This document shows, piece by piece, positions 50,617 through 60,036 of a stretch of 64,000 nt of DNA; positions within the stretch are counted from its first letter, which is position 1, and each line of letters starts with the position of its first letter. The stretch is from contig OX595988.1 of NCBI GenBank assembly GCA_951394045.1, forward strand, positions 558,001 to 622,000. Reading direction: 5' to 3'. Position numbers and translations under genes: made by a program. This stretch comes from Nitzschia sp. DOCU1 (Eukaryota; Bacillariophyta; Bacillariophyceae; Bacillariales; Bacillariaceae). The notes beneath the pieces were generated by a model. It saw nothing but the letters and a program-made list of their open reading frames with translations, made no database searches and had not been told where the DNA came from.

Positions 50617-51669
50617 TTACACTTCAAAGGTTTCAACGTCTCCCCCTTTGCCCCCGACTTTGCTTTGATCCGCAGCCAACAACAGGGATACCATATTCGG
50701 CGAGCTAGCATCTTGGCCGTCGGCAGCAGCAGCAACGGCCGCGGCTGATGCCACAGCTTCGGCCAAGGCGGGATCTCCCACTGTCTCTTGGGCGACCGCC
50801 GCTGCAATGGCCGAATCCCAGCTCTGTTTCCATTGCGTCAACAAGAAAACGGATTTTGTCAATGACGCAAAAGCCTTGTCATACAAGGCATTGATATCTT
50901 CGCTGGACGAGCCATGGTGGTGAGTGGGATCACCGCCATTTAACATGTTCGTCGAGGCCTCGACAGCGGCATTCGCAGCTTCTTCCACGGACACGGCCAT
51001 ATCCGTACCTGCCGTGGTCGTGTTGCTTGAAATGGCTTGAATGAGCCGATTCGTGTCTTCGCTAGCTTCTTGAACAGCGGCACTAAGATCAGGGCCAATC
51101 TCATCAAAGTTGTAGCCATCACGAACTGACTTGGTTCCTTCCATTGGAGGTCCATTCAAAATAATGGCTTCGGAATTCAACTCCATTGTACTACCGTTCA
51201 TCTTGACCTTCTTTTGGCCAGGACCTACCGCGTACAAAACCGAAGAAGCCCCGCCATCGCTTGAGCGCTTGCGCTGAGTACGCCGTTTCTCATTGAGATT
51301 GCGCTGACAAGTAAAGCACAAGCCGGATCGCATATACAACGATGTAGGCTCATTAGGCTCACTATCGTACAAAAGAACGGGCACACCCACTTTGGGGCAC
51401 TCGGGAGTGACGCATTTCTGTTTTCCTGCTCCTTTGGGAACGTTAATGTGGGGGTCTTCTTCCGCAGCCTGAAAGTCAGCTTCGTTGGGGACAATCGAGT
51501 AATCAACAATAATGAAGCGTTTTTTCTTGAGACGAACCATCACCTGTCCATCGTGAACACCTTCTACTCCTTCTCGGCGATGATAGACATTGCCATTGGC
51601 ACGGCCGAGCCGAAGCTCCAAATCTTCGGCGAATTCCTCCAAAGGCACAACGACTTGAACTTCACTCAT
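50617..51669 (-). CDS. CxxC-containing protein of unknown function
   Basis: 350 aa in one coding exon. The bases just upstream of the ATG read TTTATAATTTCAG, and a matching donor (AAAG|GTGAGT) lies at 51971. A 5'-UTR intron of ~300 nt (51670-51971) is therefore likely, and its upstream frame would stop at once if translated through. The N-terminal ~65 residues look like a beta-rich domain (VMVRLKKKRFIIVDYSIVPN). A probable zinc site follows: QKCVTPECPK and SGLCFTCQRNLNEKRR, two CxxxC/CxxC pairs ~35 residues apart. The remainder is Ala/Ser/Asn-rich with a helical region (DINALYDKAFASLTKSVFLL, WKQSWDSAIAAAV). No targeting peptide. A nucleic-acid or protein-binding role is possible, but I do not recognise the family. 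Confidence 0.75.
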   Translation of the reverse strand: MSEVQVVVPLEEFAEDLELRLGRANGNVYHRREGVEGVHDGQVMVRLKKKRFIIVDYSIVPNEADFQAAEEDPHINVPKGAGKQKCVTPECPKVGVPVLLYDSEPNEPTSLYMRSGLCFTCQRNLNEKRRTQRKRSSDGGASSVLYAVGPGQKKVKMNGSTMELNSEAIILNGPPMEGTKSVRDGYNFDEIGPDLSAAVQEASEDTNRLIQAISSNTTTAGTDMAVSVEEAANAAVEASTNMLNGGDPTHHHGSSSEDINALYDKAFASLTKSVFLLTQWKQSWDSAIAAAVAQETVGDPALAEAVASAAAVAAAADGQDASSPNMVSLLLAADQSKVGGKGGDVETFEV

Positions 51670-52620
51670 CTGAAATTATAAAAGGCAAACCAAAAGTGAG
51701 AATAAAATAACACTGTTAGTGAAAGAAAGATGGAAAAGAAGGCCCATCGACATACGAGAAGGCGATTCGGGTGTCACAAAGTGCCTTTCTTCTTCAAACT
51801 ACCCATAACGGATTACGTAGATTTCTACGACCCGATCCCCTTCTCCCATGTCATGGTGACGTCCCATCGATTGAACAGTACCCGAATCATGTGCGTCAAT
51901 GCCTCCCATCGCATTGTCCCTTAGTTCCTACTCACTATTCCTCGTCATTGTCGCATCCGAAAGATACTCACCTTTTTCTTGGATTGTTGGGAGCAGACCC
52001 AAAATCAAAATGCAAATGGAGCACACACCAACAGCGCGCGGTGTGAAATGAAAATGAGTCGATAGCGCGTTGGAATGCGCAATGGTCCTGCTGCACCCAC
52101 ATCTGCGCATCCATCGTGCGGCGGAGAGCGAAAGCTCGTCGCTCTGATCGTTGTCAGCAAGCCATGGCTCGAACAACGACGCCATGGCGGCCTTTCGCCT
52201 CTGCGTTTTGCGGATCGCCGACGATGACGGCAGCATTGCGCCGGCCAGCGTCCGCATTGCCATGCGCGCTCCGAATGATCTGATTGGCTAGTGACTCATT
52301 TGACTAAACAATCTGCACGCTGGCATGGAAAATCTAAAATTGCCCCTCTTTTTCTCGCGCTCCCCTTCTTGAATGACCCACCAAGATCCAAAACTTCTTG
52401 GATCATCATCCGTCGTCGCGCTGCAATGATGACCCTCTTCAATGCACTGCTTTGCTTTTGGATAGTCAACGTCCATCTCTGGTCGCTCTGTATCATTACA
52501 TCAACGGAAAGCATCTGACATACTACTGACACGACTTGCTTTGCGTCAAGATATCTCGTCTGTCTAACAAACCCTTGGATACTTTAGTGACCAACAAAAG
52601 AGCGACTACGTGCTTCGACC
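51670..52620. promoter_or_regulatory. Divergent region with probable 5'-UTR intron
   Basis: Holds the likely 5'-UTR intron of the CxxC gene (51670-51971, minus strand), then presumably the promoters of that gene and CapZ beta. The 111-codon minus frame at 51928-52263 does not splice in frame into the downstream gene and is not called. Confidence 0.45.
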
Positions 52621-53906
52621 ATGGATCCCTCAACATTAGTACTCAAAAAGACAGTCCCGGCCGATATGGACCAGGTACGTCAACGATCCTTGCACTATCA
52701 TCATGTCATTCTGTTCCTGAATCTGACCCTCATGACCGCATGTACTTGCACTAGACGAAACGAGCCATTGAGACTCTGGCAGGTAAAAATGCCCTAAAGT
52801 CAACACCCATGCAATATCTCCCATTTCAGGCTCTCGAAGATGTGGGAACAGATGACGACGAAGAGAAACCCTTTCTTTTGTGCAGCTACAATCAAGTAGG
52901 AAATGGCGCCTTTCGTTCTCCGTACACGAGTCGAGTGTTTTCCGTCACGCCCAACAAAAAGGGAGGCATGGACAAGGGGCAAGTAGCGAGTGCCAAGCCT
53001 GTTCCCGAGGACGAAAAGGATATCCGAAACATGGAAAAGGCGGCGAATGAAGTATGGTGGGCATACGTGCAAATGTATTACGGATTTGAGGGCGTGGGAA
53101 GCGCCTTCCTCACAAAGCCTCGAGGCAAAGGAGTGTTGGAGGGCGTGTTTGGATTGAAAAAAGTGGCGGACGATTGCGGCACCTGGGATTGCGTCCACCT
53201 AGTACAAGCGGACGAACCCAAAGATGGGACATGCAACTATCGAGTCGAATCAGTGGTACTCATGTCGATACAGCCTTACAAAGGTTCCAAGATTAGTTCG
53301 TGTCTCAACAAGGAAACCGTCAAAACCCTCAAAGTCCGAACATCCAATGCGTCAGGTAGTCATTTAGAGAATCTGGGAAAAATCATGGAAGATGTAGAGA
53401 TTGAATTTCGATCAAAACTGGAGCGAGTGGATATCCCAAAGTCACTGGAGATTATGGAGTCCGTTTACAAGACGAGCCGAGACTCGGTTACAGCGGCCAT
53501 TATTACTGGCATGGACGAAAGTGAAGAGCCGATGAATCTGACGGGCATGGGGGTCGGAACGGCCATGATTGGTGAAATTGCTAACCAAGCATTGAAGAAA
53601 CAAGCGCAAGGAAACGCCTTTTTGGATGCCATGAAGGCGCAACAAAAGGCGAGAGAAGCTTCGGTGAGAAACGACGATCCCACCAACGAACATTACAACA
53701 ACATGAAGGCTGGACTCAAAAAGGCCACCATTTCCGACAAGCCAGCGCCGCCCAAGGCTCCCATGTCTCCAGTGTCGCCAGGCTTTTTGGGCAAGGCGTC
53801 TTTGAAAAAGGCCAAGGTACCACCACCCAAGGAAGCAGCGCCTCCGGCGTCACCGACGCCAGAATTCATGAACTTTCGCAACAAACTCAAAAAGACAGGG
53901 GCTTAG
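52621..53906 (+). CDS. F-actin-capping protein subunit beta (CapZ beta) with C-terminal extension
   Basis: CapZ beta pairs with alpha to cap actin barbed ends. Proposed exons are 52621-52674 and 52830-53906 (intron 155 nt, GTACGT...TTTCAG, codon boundary), 376 aa, reading MDPSTLVLKKTVPADMDQ then ALEDVGTDD. An alternative 28-nt exon at 52755-52782 looks plausible but breaks the frame. Family features: KPFLLCSYNQVGNGAFRSPY, NMEKAANEVWWAYVQMYYGF, the VFGLKKVADDCGTWDCVHLV segment, YRVESVVLMSIQP, and HLENLGKIMEDVEIEFRSKL. The usual protein ends near VDIPKSLEIMESVYK. Here ~140 more residues follow, rich in Lys, Pro and Ala, with LKKA/PPKAP repeats, possibly for partner or membrane binding. Confidence 0.88.
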
Positions 53907-54291
53907 TAGCAGCACTGTAGTGGCATGGGTAGACGAACGAGTCATTTGCGCGTTTGATTTCAAACGCGACACGATTGTGGCAGGCTACTAGTCGACTGTA
54001 ATTGTAAAGTTAGATATTCGCATACACCTCCCTTCGATTACTGACTGTGATTGCCGTTGGGAGTCATGGGCGGCGCAATACTGCATGGGTCCAAGCATCT
54101 CTAACCTCAGGTATTGAAACAAGTAAAGCATACACTCAGGTCCCTTTATGTAACAGCGTTGTGGAATATTACTAGAATATAGAAGTGTGTTGGTAGTACA
54201 ATCCAGAAGAGCCCCATGGATCATTCTTTGAAGTGGCAACAAGGCATCAATTCCAGCACAGTACTTTTGCAGTATTGATTGATTGATTGCC
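53907..54291. other. Convergent intergenic region
   Basis: About 385 bp with the 3' ends of CapZ beta and the EF-hand membrane protein. A 15-bp near-inverted repeat (ATTTGCGCGTTTGAT / ATCAAACGCGACACG region) occurs near 53944-53972. No gene. Confidence 0.35.
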
Positions 54292-55434
54292 TTAATCATG
54301 ACTGTTGCGGAGGCTTCGTCCACGATTCTGCGTGACAATCCACCAATCTCGGAACTGCTCAAAGGTGATGGAAGCATGGGCATCCACATTGATTTGTGAA
54401 AATGCCTTGTAAGTGTAGGCGTCATCGAATTCCAATCCCAGAGACCACAACAGCTCAGCGAATCCGTTCAAGTCGATGCAGTTGTCATGATCGTGATCCA
54501 AAGCATCAAACTTGGACCACAAATATGCTTCATCGGTTAAACTCGCCTTCATCTTGTCAAGGTTATAAGATGCATGAGCTCCTGATGCAATGGCAATTAT
54601 ACCAAAGCCCATGAGCGCACACCCCGTGTAGAGCGCATACGGGTGATCAATGGTCAAGTTCATGCTTCCTACAAAAATGTACAGCAAGCCACGTCCCCAG
54701 AGCAGACGGAACACGTTAAAGTACCGAGTAATCACCGCACGAATTCGCGCTCGGAAGCTGGTGGGCGCCCGAATGCCCGAGACGACACGTCCTTCCAAAA
54801 TGAAAATGAACGAAGCCATGATGCAAGTGTGTGCTGCACAGATCACACTAGAGACAGTCCAGTAAAAGTGGTTGGTAACAATGGGGTACAGCGTGGTACC
54901 CACCACAAAAAGCGCCAAGAGAATCACAGGATATCGAAGAAAGGCAGGTCCTTCTTCTGCAGCAAACTTCCATCGCATGAGATGGCCATTAGCAAATCCA
55001 TTCATTGTCAAGTATTCTCCATTTCGCGTAATAGTGAACGCAGAATCCTTAGAATCCTCGCTCCGCGCCGTTTTCAACGTTGGTGTCGTGTATTCTGTCC
55101 TGAACGTTCGCGTATCATCAAAGGTTTCTGCAGTTGTGGGATCATCCCCAAAAATTCCCGTAAGATCATCGGGATCGTGTCCACGAGTCGGCACTGAGGG
55201 AGCAACCGAAGCCTTTGAGGGAGCAACCGACGCCTTTGTTATTTTAGGGGTCTTGTTGCTCTGGGCGACGCTTGCTTGCATGGACTGTTCGAGATCATCT
55301 AGAAGGGCTTCCGGAGTGGCAGTAGTCGGAGCAAACGAAACAGGACCCGGAGCAGGTGTTTCCGCGGGAGCTACATAGTTCCCTGTGGATCTGGGGCCGT
55401 GACTGGACCCTGCTTTTTTACCAAAGAAACCCAT
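54292..55434 (-). CDS. COPI-associated-like membrane protein with C-terminal EF-hands
   Basis: 380 aa in one exon. The N-terminal ~150 residues are soluble, rich in Pro, Thr and Ser with SVAPSK repeats. Four hydrophobic segments follow from about residue 165 (YPVILLALFVVGTTLYPIV, WTVSSVICAAHTCIMASFIF, LWGRGLLYIFVGSMNL, YALYTGCALMGFGIIAIASG). The RYFNVFRLLWGRGLLYIFVG segment resembles COPI-associated proteins (PF08507). The C-terminal ~75 residues contain one good EF-hand loop (DHDHDNCIDLNG) and a degenerate second (NVDAHASITFEQ), suggesting Ca2+ control. No signal peptide; it is likely inserted in Golgi or ER membranes by its TM segments. The family call is moderate. Confidence 0.72.
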   Translation of the reverse strand: MGFFGKKAGSSHGPRSTGNYVAPAETPAPGPVSFAPTTATPEALLDDLEQSMQASVAQSNKTPKITKASVAPSKASVAPSVPTRGHDPDDLTGIFGDDPTTAETFDDTRTFRTEYTTPTLKTARSEDSKDSAFTITRNGEYLTMNGFANGHLMRWKFAAEEGPAFLRYPVILLALFVVGTTLYPIVTNHFYWTVSSVICAAHTCIMASFIFILEGRVVSGIRAPTSFRARIRAVITRYFNVFRLLWGRGLLYIFVGSMNLTIDHPYALYTGCALMGFGIIAIASGAHASYNLDKMKASLTDEAYLWSKFDALDHDHDNCIDLNGFAELLWSLGLEFDDAYTYKAFSQINVDAHASITFEQFRDWWIVTQNRGRSLRNSHD

Positions 55435-56178
55435 GGTGTTGCGAATGCACCTCTATTTTGCCTTTGAACGACGTGCCGAAGGTGATCTGCTTATGCTAAA
55501 ACGACTGATCAAATCCAGCGGGACCTCGTGTTGAAACAAGGAGCGAAAGACTTAACAAGGTAGTGGCGTTGATGGCAAGAGAGGCTGCTAATGCTGCAGG
55601 TGATCGCTTTCGATGGGAGCATCATCGCAACGAGGTGCCTTGCCGAAAACAGCAAAACAAAGGAGGACCGATTTACAACGTCGCCGAACCTCTCGCTATT
55701 TAGCCAGAGAGCATGTGTCGACGGCATGAGAAGGTCGACTGGCGCGTATGAACAATTTCAGAGTCGAATATTGTATTGGCTGTTTCCCATTTATGGATCG
55801 GCAGTCCTTTGGATGGCAAAAAAATTTATTCAACGAATAAAATTGGTCGGAAAATTGGCGTTGGCTGTTGCCGTCCTTGGCCCACTATCGCGAAGAGAGA
55901 TCCGGTCGGCATGGCGAGACGTTAACGCAAAATTCCTCATTCCCGCGCAAGCTACGTCATCTTTGATTCCATCGATCATATTAAATCCAGTGAAATGAAA
56001 TTGACGCACTTAGATAAGCCCCCGCCGGCCGCGGTCAGACTGCAAGAGGATCTTCCATTGATTGTTTTCTTGCTCGACTTGCCTCCGACACACCCGACCA
56101 TGACATCAATCCGAATCCATACTCGTGCGGGTTATTACATCTTCTTCTTTTGGAGTATCTAAAGGAAGTCAATCGACA
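55435..56178. promoter_or_regulatory. Divergent intergenic region
   Basis: About 740 bp between the EF-hand gene and the dioxygenase gene. A 135-codon plus frame at 55591-55998 lacks recognisable features and is not called. Two promoters are expected. Confidence 0.4.
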
Positions 56179-57588
56179 ATGAATCGATCACGAGCTCTTG
56201 CATCGTTGTATCACCTCTTGTTCTTGTTGCTGTCAAGATCTTCCTCGGATGCCTTTCGATTGTTTCTTCCGTCGCCAACATCATCGGCGACCATTCGTCG
56301 TGGTCGATCAACATCACCTGCCAATAATGGATCGTCGGCGGCATCCAGACTTTTATTTCTGGACCATACTTGTCGAAGACGATCCTCGCGGACGACTCTG
56401 CTCTTCGCTGGTGTAGTGGCAGAAATCGACGAAGAAAGTGGTCAGGCCCGACGATTCATGTACATGACGGAAGAACAAGATCGGTTGCTAAAAGAAAATG
56501 GAGACTATGAAGCGAGTCTCATGAAGAAACCTGTGCCACTGAAACCCAACAAAGTGCGGGGTGGTGCTGGTGGATTTGGGGCTGGTGGGGCTAGTAGTGG
56601 TGATGCAAAGAAGACTGGCAAAAAGAAAAAAACAGACAAAACGGCCGACACTACCAGCGATAATAATCGCGAGGAAATGTTACTAGCAGTACAATCCCAT
56701 GCCAAAACACTCGAGAGGGATGGTTTGGTACGAATCGATAATGTTTTGTCGCCAGAATTGGCAGATGCGCTACAAGACTATCTTTGTGATTTGCGGGTTC
56801 GTGCCAGGGCCGATATCGAAAGTGGGAAAATCAAGGATAGTCAGGAACGCTTTGCAGATGTTCTCTTGAATCAAAACCGATGCGACTTGAAAATTCCTCT
56901 GGGTCCAGCCCCCGTCAACAATGCCTTGCACCATTTATTGGCAACCGAAGCCTCCATCGTACGACATGTTATGGAATACGTATTTGAATCTTACGATGGA
57001 ATTGGCAAAGATGCGGAATTGTGGGAGCTCAATTGCTTTATGAGCAATTCGGGTGCTCGTCGCCAATTAGTCCATGCCGACAACGTTTGTTTAGAACCGA
57101 TTGTGGGTCTCAAAAATGAAATGGAACCGATCGTCTTGACGTGCTTTGTTGCTTTGGAAGATATTGATGCTACCATGGGTCCAACCGTCTGGATGCCAGG
57201 CACTCATACTTTGGAAGCACACAATCAATTCTTTGAAACAGGAAAAGATGAGGCCTCTACTCGCACCGACTCGTACTCTCCCAAGGATGCTATTTTAAAA
57301 TCCAGCACGGCGGTTCTTGGGACGATTCCCAAGGGAGCTTGTGTCATATTTGATCCTCGCGTCTTGCATTGTGCCGGTGGCAATACTTGTCCGGATCCGA
57401 ACAAGACACGGTCATTGTTTTATGTCAGTTTCAAGAATCCCAAGATTGACAATCCCGGATGCCCCTCAACGAGTGGATATGGAATAGCGACGGCGGAGAT
57501 CACCATGGAGGACTTGACGAATGATCTGAGAGCGGAACAGGCCGGGGAGCCGACGCGACGATTACAACTAGTTTCTTGCTTTCCGTGA
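56179..57588 (+). CDS. Phytanoyl-CoA dioxygenase (PhyH)-like Fe(II)/2-oxoglutarate oxygenase, probably plastid-targeted
   Basis: 469 aa from the ATG at 56179, which begins LASLYHLLFLLLSRSSSDAFRLF, a signal peptide with a DAF motif; the frame opens at 56125. An Arg/Ser transit region and a Gly/Lys-rich linker (GGAGGFGAGGASSGDAKKTG) follow. The catalytic domain covers ~190-460: an N-terminal helix starting HAKTLERDGLVRIDNVLSPE, the metal facial triad HxD in RQLVHADN with the distal His in DPRVLHCAGGN, the 2-oxoglutarate Arg in KTRSLFYVSF, and MGPTVWMPGTHTLE typical of PhyH proteins. Such enzymes hydroxylate lipids or small metabolites; the substrate here cannot be predicted. It could act on a plastid pigment or lipid, but that is inference. 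Confidence 0.85.
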   Translation: MNRSRALASLYHLLFLLLSRSSSDAFRLFLPSPTSSATIRRGRSTSPANNGSSAASRLLFLDHTCRRRSSRTTLLFAGVVAEIDEESGQARRFMYMTEEQDRLLKENGDYEASLMKKPVPLKPNKVRGGAGGFGAGGASSGDAKKTGKKKKTDKTADTTSDNNREEMLLAVQSHAKTLERDGLVRIDNVLSPELADALQDYLCDLRVRARADIESGKIKDSQERFADVLLNQNRCDLKIPLGPAPVNNALHHLLATEASIVRHVMEYVFESYDGIGKDAELWELNCFMSNSGARRQLVHADNVCLEPIVGLKNEMEPIVLTCFVALEDIDATMGPTVWMPGTHTLEAHNQFFETGKDEASTRTDSYSPKDAILKSSTAVLGTIPKGACVIFDPRVLHCAGGNTCPDPNKTRSLFYVSFKNPKIDNPGCPSTSGYGIATAEITMEDLTNDLRAEQAGEPTRRLQLVSCFP

Positions 57589-58038
57589 TGTAATATAAAT
57601 TGTAAATTCCAATACTCAACAAATGGTGCGTATTGGTTAGCGATTATTAAATTACAATCGACAGTTCCACGTCTTCAGAACGGCACCAGTGCATTTTGCA
57701 AATGAGATTGACCCGATGCCATTTGAAGGTTGGATGCCTATCAGATGTTTTCCATGCGCTACTTGGTGTTGTTGAATACGATTTATCAGTGATGTAGAAC
57801 ACTGACTCAATCAGACCACAACGTGGATGATTGTATGATACGGCGTCCCAACCAACAGGGAAAGCTGGTGCAGCGTCAGCGTGAGGGTCAAGCCAATAGG
57901 TTTGGTATACATTTGACCGACTCGTTCTGCAACGGCATATTCTGATGCGATGGCTACAATATTTGTAAGCATCAACAAGGAAGTCGATATACCCATGCGA
58001 AACTTTTCTCGACCGAGGTTATCGGCACAAGAACCAAA
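57589..58038. other. Convergent intergenic region with possible 3' exon
   Basis: About 450 bp. On the minus strand, sequence ending ATATTGTAG near 57955 or CGTTGCAG near 57933 could be an acceptor that adds a short tail (ending VKCIPNLLA) to the glucosidase-II-beta-like gene. A 61-codon frame at 57811-57996 is not otherwise supported. Confidence 0.35.
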
Positions 58039-58629
58039 TCATACTTCATCACTCCCATCTTCACAGTCTTTAACTCCGTCATGGACACGCGACGCAAAGA
58101 TGACTTTGCCTATATCACTCTTGCAGGTAAACATGGGCTTTTGAACATGCAAATGCGAACACGCCGATGTGGAAGGCTCGTCACTTCCATCCGGATAACA
58201 ATCGCAATAATCGTCATTTTCAAATCCGACCGTTCCGTCGCTACATTGGATTTGTCGCCGTTTCGCATGTTTCCCGCGAATAGCTGTGACATAATTATGT
58301 CGATTTTCTTCGACTCGTTGCCATAAATGAGTAGCAGCTCGTTGGACTTGATGATGATAGTCGACTTGTGTCCACGAAAACGGCAGTAACGAGACCGAGA
58401 GTGTCGCCGACACCATTGCGGCAGCCAAGCCGGAAAAGCAAGTTTTGGCCCATTTCTGCAAAATTTCGCGACGTCTTCGGCGTTTTCGACGGCCCTTGAC
58501 TTGACCGTAGGACATGGGGGGCTGGGGTGGTCGATTGGTGGATGCTATCGTCGTCGGAAGAATCGGGCCATGGCCAGGATCGCCAGGAAGATTGCGACGG
58601 AGACGAAGTTTCGAGTCGTCACCAAACAT
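58039..58629 (-). CDS. Short type II membrane protein with a glucosidase II beta (PRKCSH) N-terminal-like domain
   Basis: 196 aa as an unspliced frame. The N-terminus is cytosolic and strongly basic (KGRRKRRRRREILQKWAK), followed by one hydrophobic segment (FSGLAAAMVSATLSVSLLPF), giving a type II anchor. The lumenal part has a helix and then a Cys-rich domain: IQCSDGTVGFENDDYCDCYP, DGSDEPSTSAC, MFTCKSDIGKVIFASRVHDG and VKDCEDGSDE. The paired LDLa-like DxSDE calcium boxes are the signature of the glucosidase II beta N-terminal domain, which trims N-glycans with the alpha subunit in the ER. The acidic coiled coil, MRH domain and HDEL of true beta subunits are missing. The last codons GAA|GTATGA could be a splice donor, so the C-terminus is uncertain. 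Confidence 0.78.
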   Translation of the reverse strand: MFGDDSKLRLRRNLPGDPGHGPILPTTIASTNRPPQPPMSYGQVKGRRKRRRRREILQKWAKTCFSGLAAAMVSATLSVSLLPFSWTQVDYHHQVQRAATHLWQRVEENRHNYVTAIRGKHAKRRQIQCSDGTVGFENDDYCDCYPDGSDEPSTSACSHLHVQKPMFTCKSDIGKVIFASRVHDGVKDCEDGSDEV

Positions 58630-59057
58630 TTTAAGTCTCCTTTCCCCACCAGCAGAAACGCGTTACACTTTAACGAAGGGGTACGCAAGGAGATGTTGCA
58701 CAACACGATAGATAATGGATGGTGATGTGTGGTGTGACATGAATGGTTCAGGACGCCGGCGTCATGGTCATCATCGTTCAATTTCAAAACGAAAAAAAAA
58801 GGCCATCGAGGCGCAGAAATTCGAAAATCCAGATCGAAGGAGTCAAATTTCATTGATTGACTTCTTCGACTAATCCCATTGGTCCACCACTACGACGATA
58901 TGAGCCTGCACGCCGCATTCGCGATCTTTCAAGTAAGAATTTCAACGTCGATCAGAACTTTCCCGCCGCCGCTTTCGTTGTTAAAACAAGGGACACTGAA
59001 CAATGGCCACAAAACCTAACATTCATCCTGATAGCGTCAACTAGTGATGATTTGAAA

Positions 59058-59678
59058 ATGAGGCTACAACACTTGTACATCATCAGTGGACTTGTTCTTT
59101 TGCTCGCTTGCCTGGCCGTGGAAGCCTTGGTGTGTCGTCTGCCGCCAAAGACGAGTCTGTTAAAAAGTGATGCCGGTCACCGCCAGCGACCGCTTCTCAT
59201 CCGAGCTATTCCTGGTAATAGCCTTGGCGACGACGAAGAGGAAGAAGTCTTTAGTTATGATCAACGAAGTCGCTTTTTTGTCGCCTCAACGTCCCAGAAT
59301 AATAGTACCAGCCAAGCCAACTATTTGGACGACTTGACTCCACCTCCCATTAATATCGCCAGGGATTCCATTTTGTTTAGTGAAAATCCCGCCACCAAAC
59401 GCAACAATGCCTTCTTGCAAGTTTGGAAATTATGTCGACAATATCTACCACCCATTTGTACAGGAGAGTATCCATGGCGAGATACCAGCATTACCGAACG
59501 AAATCCGCTAGGCGCGCTCTACAATATGGTGCTAGTGAGAATTCCCACCATGGTCATTGGGGTAGTGTACTTCAAGAATTTGTGGGAAGGGCATCCGTTG
59601 ATTATGGACTTTGGGCAAGGGGCATTTGAAATGAGTCCGATTGTTGTCATTTCCGTATTGGCACTGATATTGGCATAA
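59058..59678 (+). CDS. Putative targeted membrane protein, unknown function
   Basis: 206 aa from the ATG at 59058, chosen because it starts a signal peptide (MRLQHLYIISGLVLLLACLAVEA); the frame opens at 58857. The sequence after the signal is basic and Ser-rich (RLPPKTSLLKSDAGHRQRPLLIRA), like a transit peptide but without the expected Phe, so plastid targeting is possible rather than clear. The rest includes ERNPLGALYNMVLVRIPTMV, a hydrophobic stretch IGVVYFKNLWEGHPLIMDFG and a final hydrophobic segment SPIVVISVLALILA, which could anchor the C-terminus. Family unknown. The gene converges on the GGQ-protein gene. Confidence 0.65.
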   Translation: MRLQHLYIISGLVLLLACLAVEALVCRLPPKTSLLKSDAGHRQRPLLIRAIPGNSLGDDEEEEVFSYDQRSRFFVASTSQNNSTSQANYLDDLTPPPINIARDSILFSENPATKRNNAFLQVWKLCRQYLPPICTGEYPWRDTSITERNPLGALYNMVLVRIPTMVIGVVYFKNLWEGHPLIMDFGQGAFEMSPIVVISVLALILA

Positions 59679-60036
59679 GCAACAAGCAAAAGAAGCCGTA
59701 CTATTGCATCGAACTAGAAAAGGGAAGTCACTTCCTTTACCGTCCACGACACCTCCCACTTCACGCAAGCATACGAACTGTAGCCAACGGTGGCCAAGAG
59801 AGGAAACGTGTGTCAACGAGAGAGCCGTAGCAACAATCCAGAATCTGGAAAAATGTCGGCTACCATATGGACGTCGGGAAAACTCGTACTCCGATGCATG
59901 GCGGTGCCATGGCCCCTCAACACTCTCGAGAAGACTATATACCACACTTCACTAAACCCCCAACTATAAGCTAGAATAAATGCATAATTGATGCCTTTTC
60001 TACTAAGACTAGAGATGACATCCGCCACACGGTGAC
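59679..60036. other. Convergent intergenic region
   Basis: About 360 bp between two stop codons. The 137-codon minus frame at 59532-59945 is antisense to the upstream gene and is not called. Confidence 0.4.

Noticed and set aside
51928..52263. 111-codon minus-strand frame upstream of the CxxC protein
   Set aside because: Splicing its donor to the acceptor before 51669 gives an immediate stop; better read as 5' UTR or promoter.
52755..52782. Candidate 28-nt exon (TKRAIETLAG) in CapZ beta
   Set aside because: Its length shifts the frame between flanking exons; skipping it gives a clean codon-boundary join. Transcript data could still overturn this.
55591..55998. 135-codon plus-strand frame
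   Set aside because: One hydrophobic stretch but no start context, homology or splice structure; lies in a divergent promoter region.
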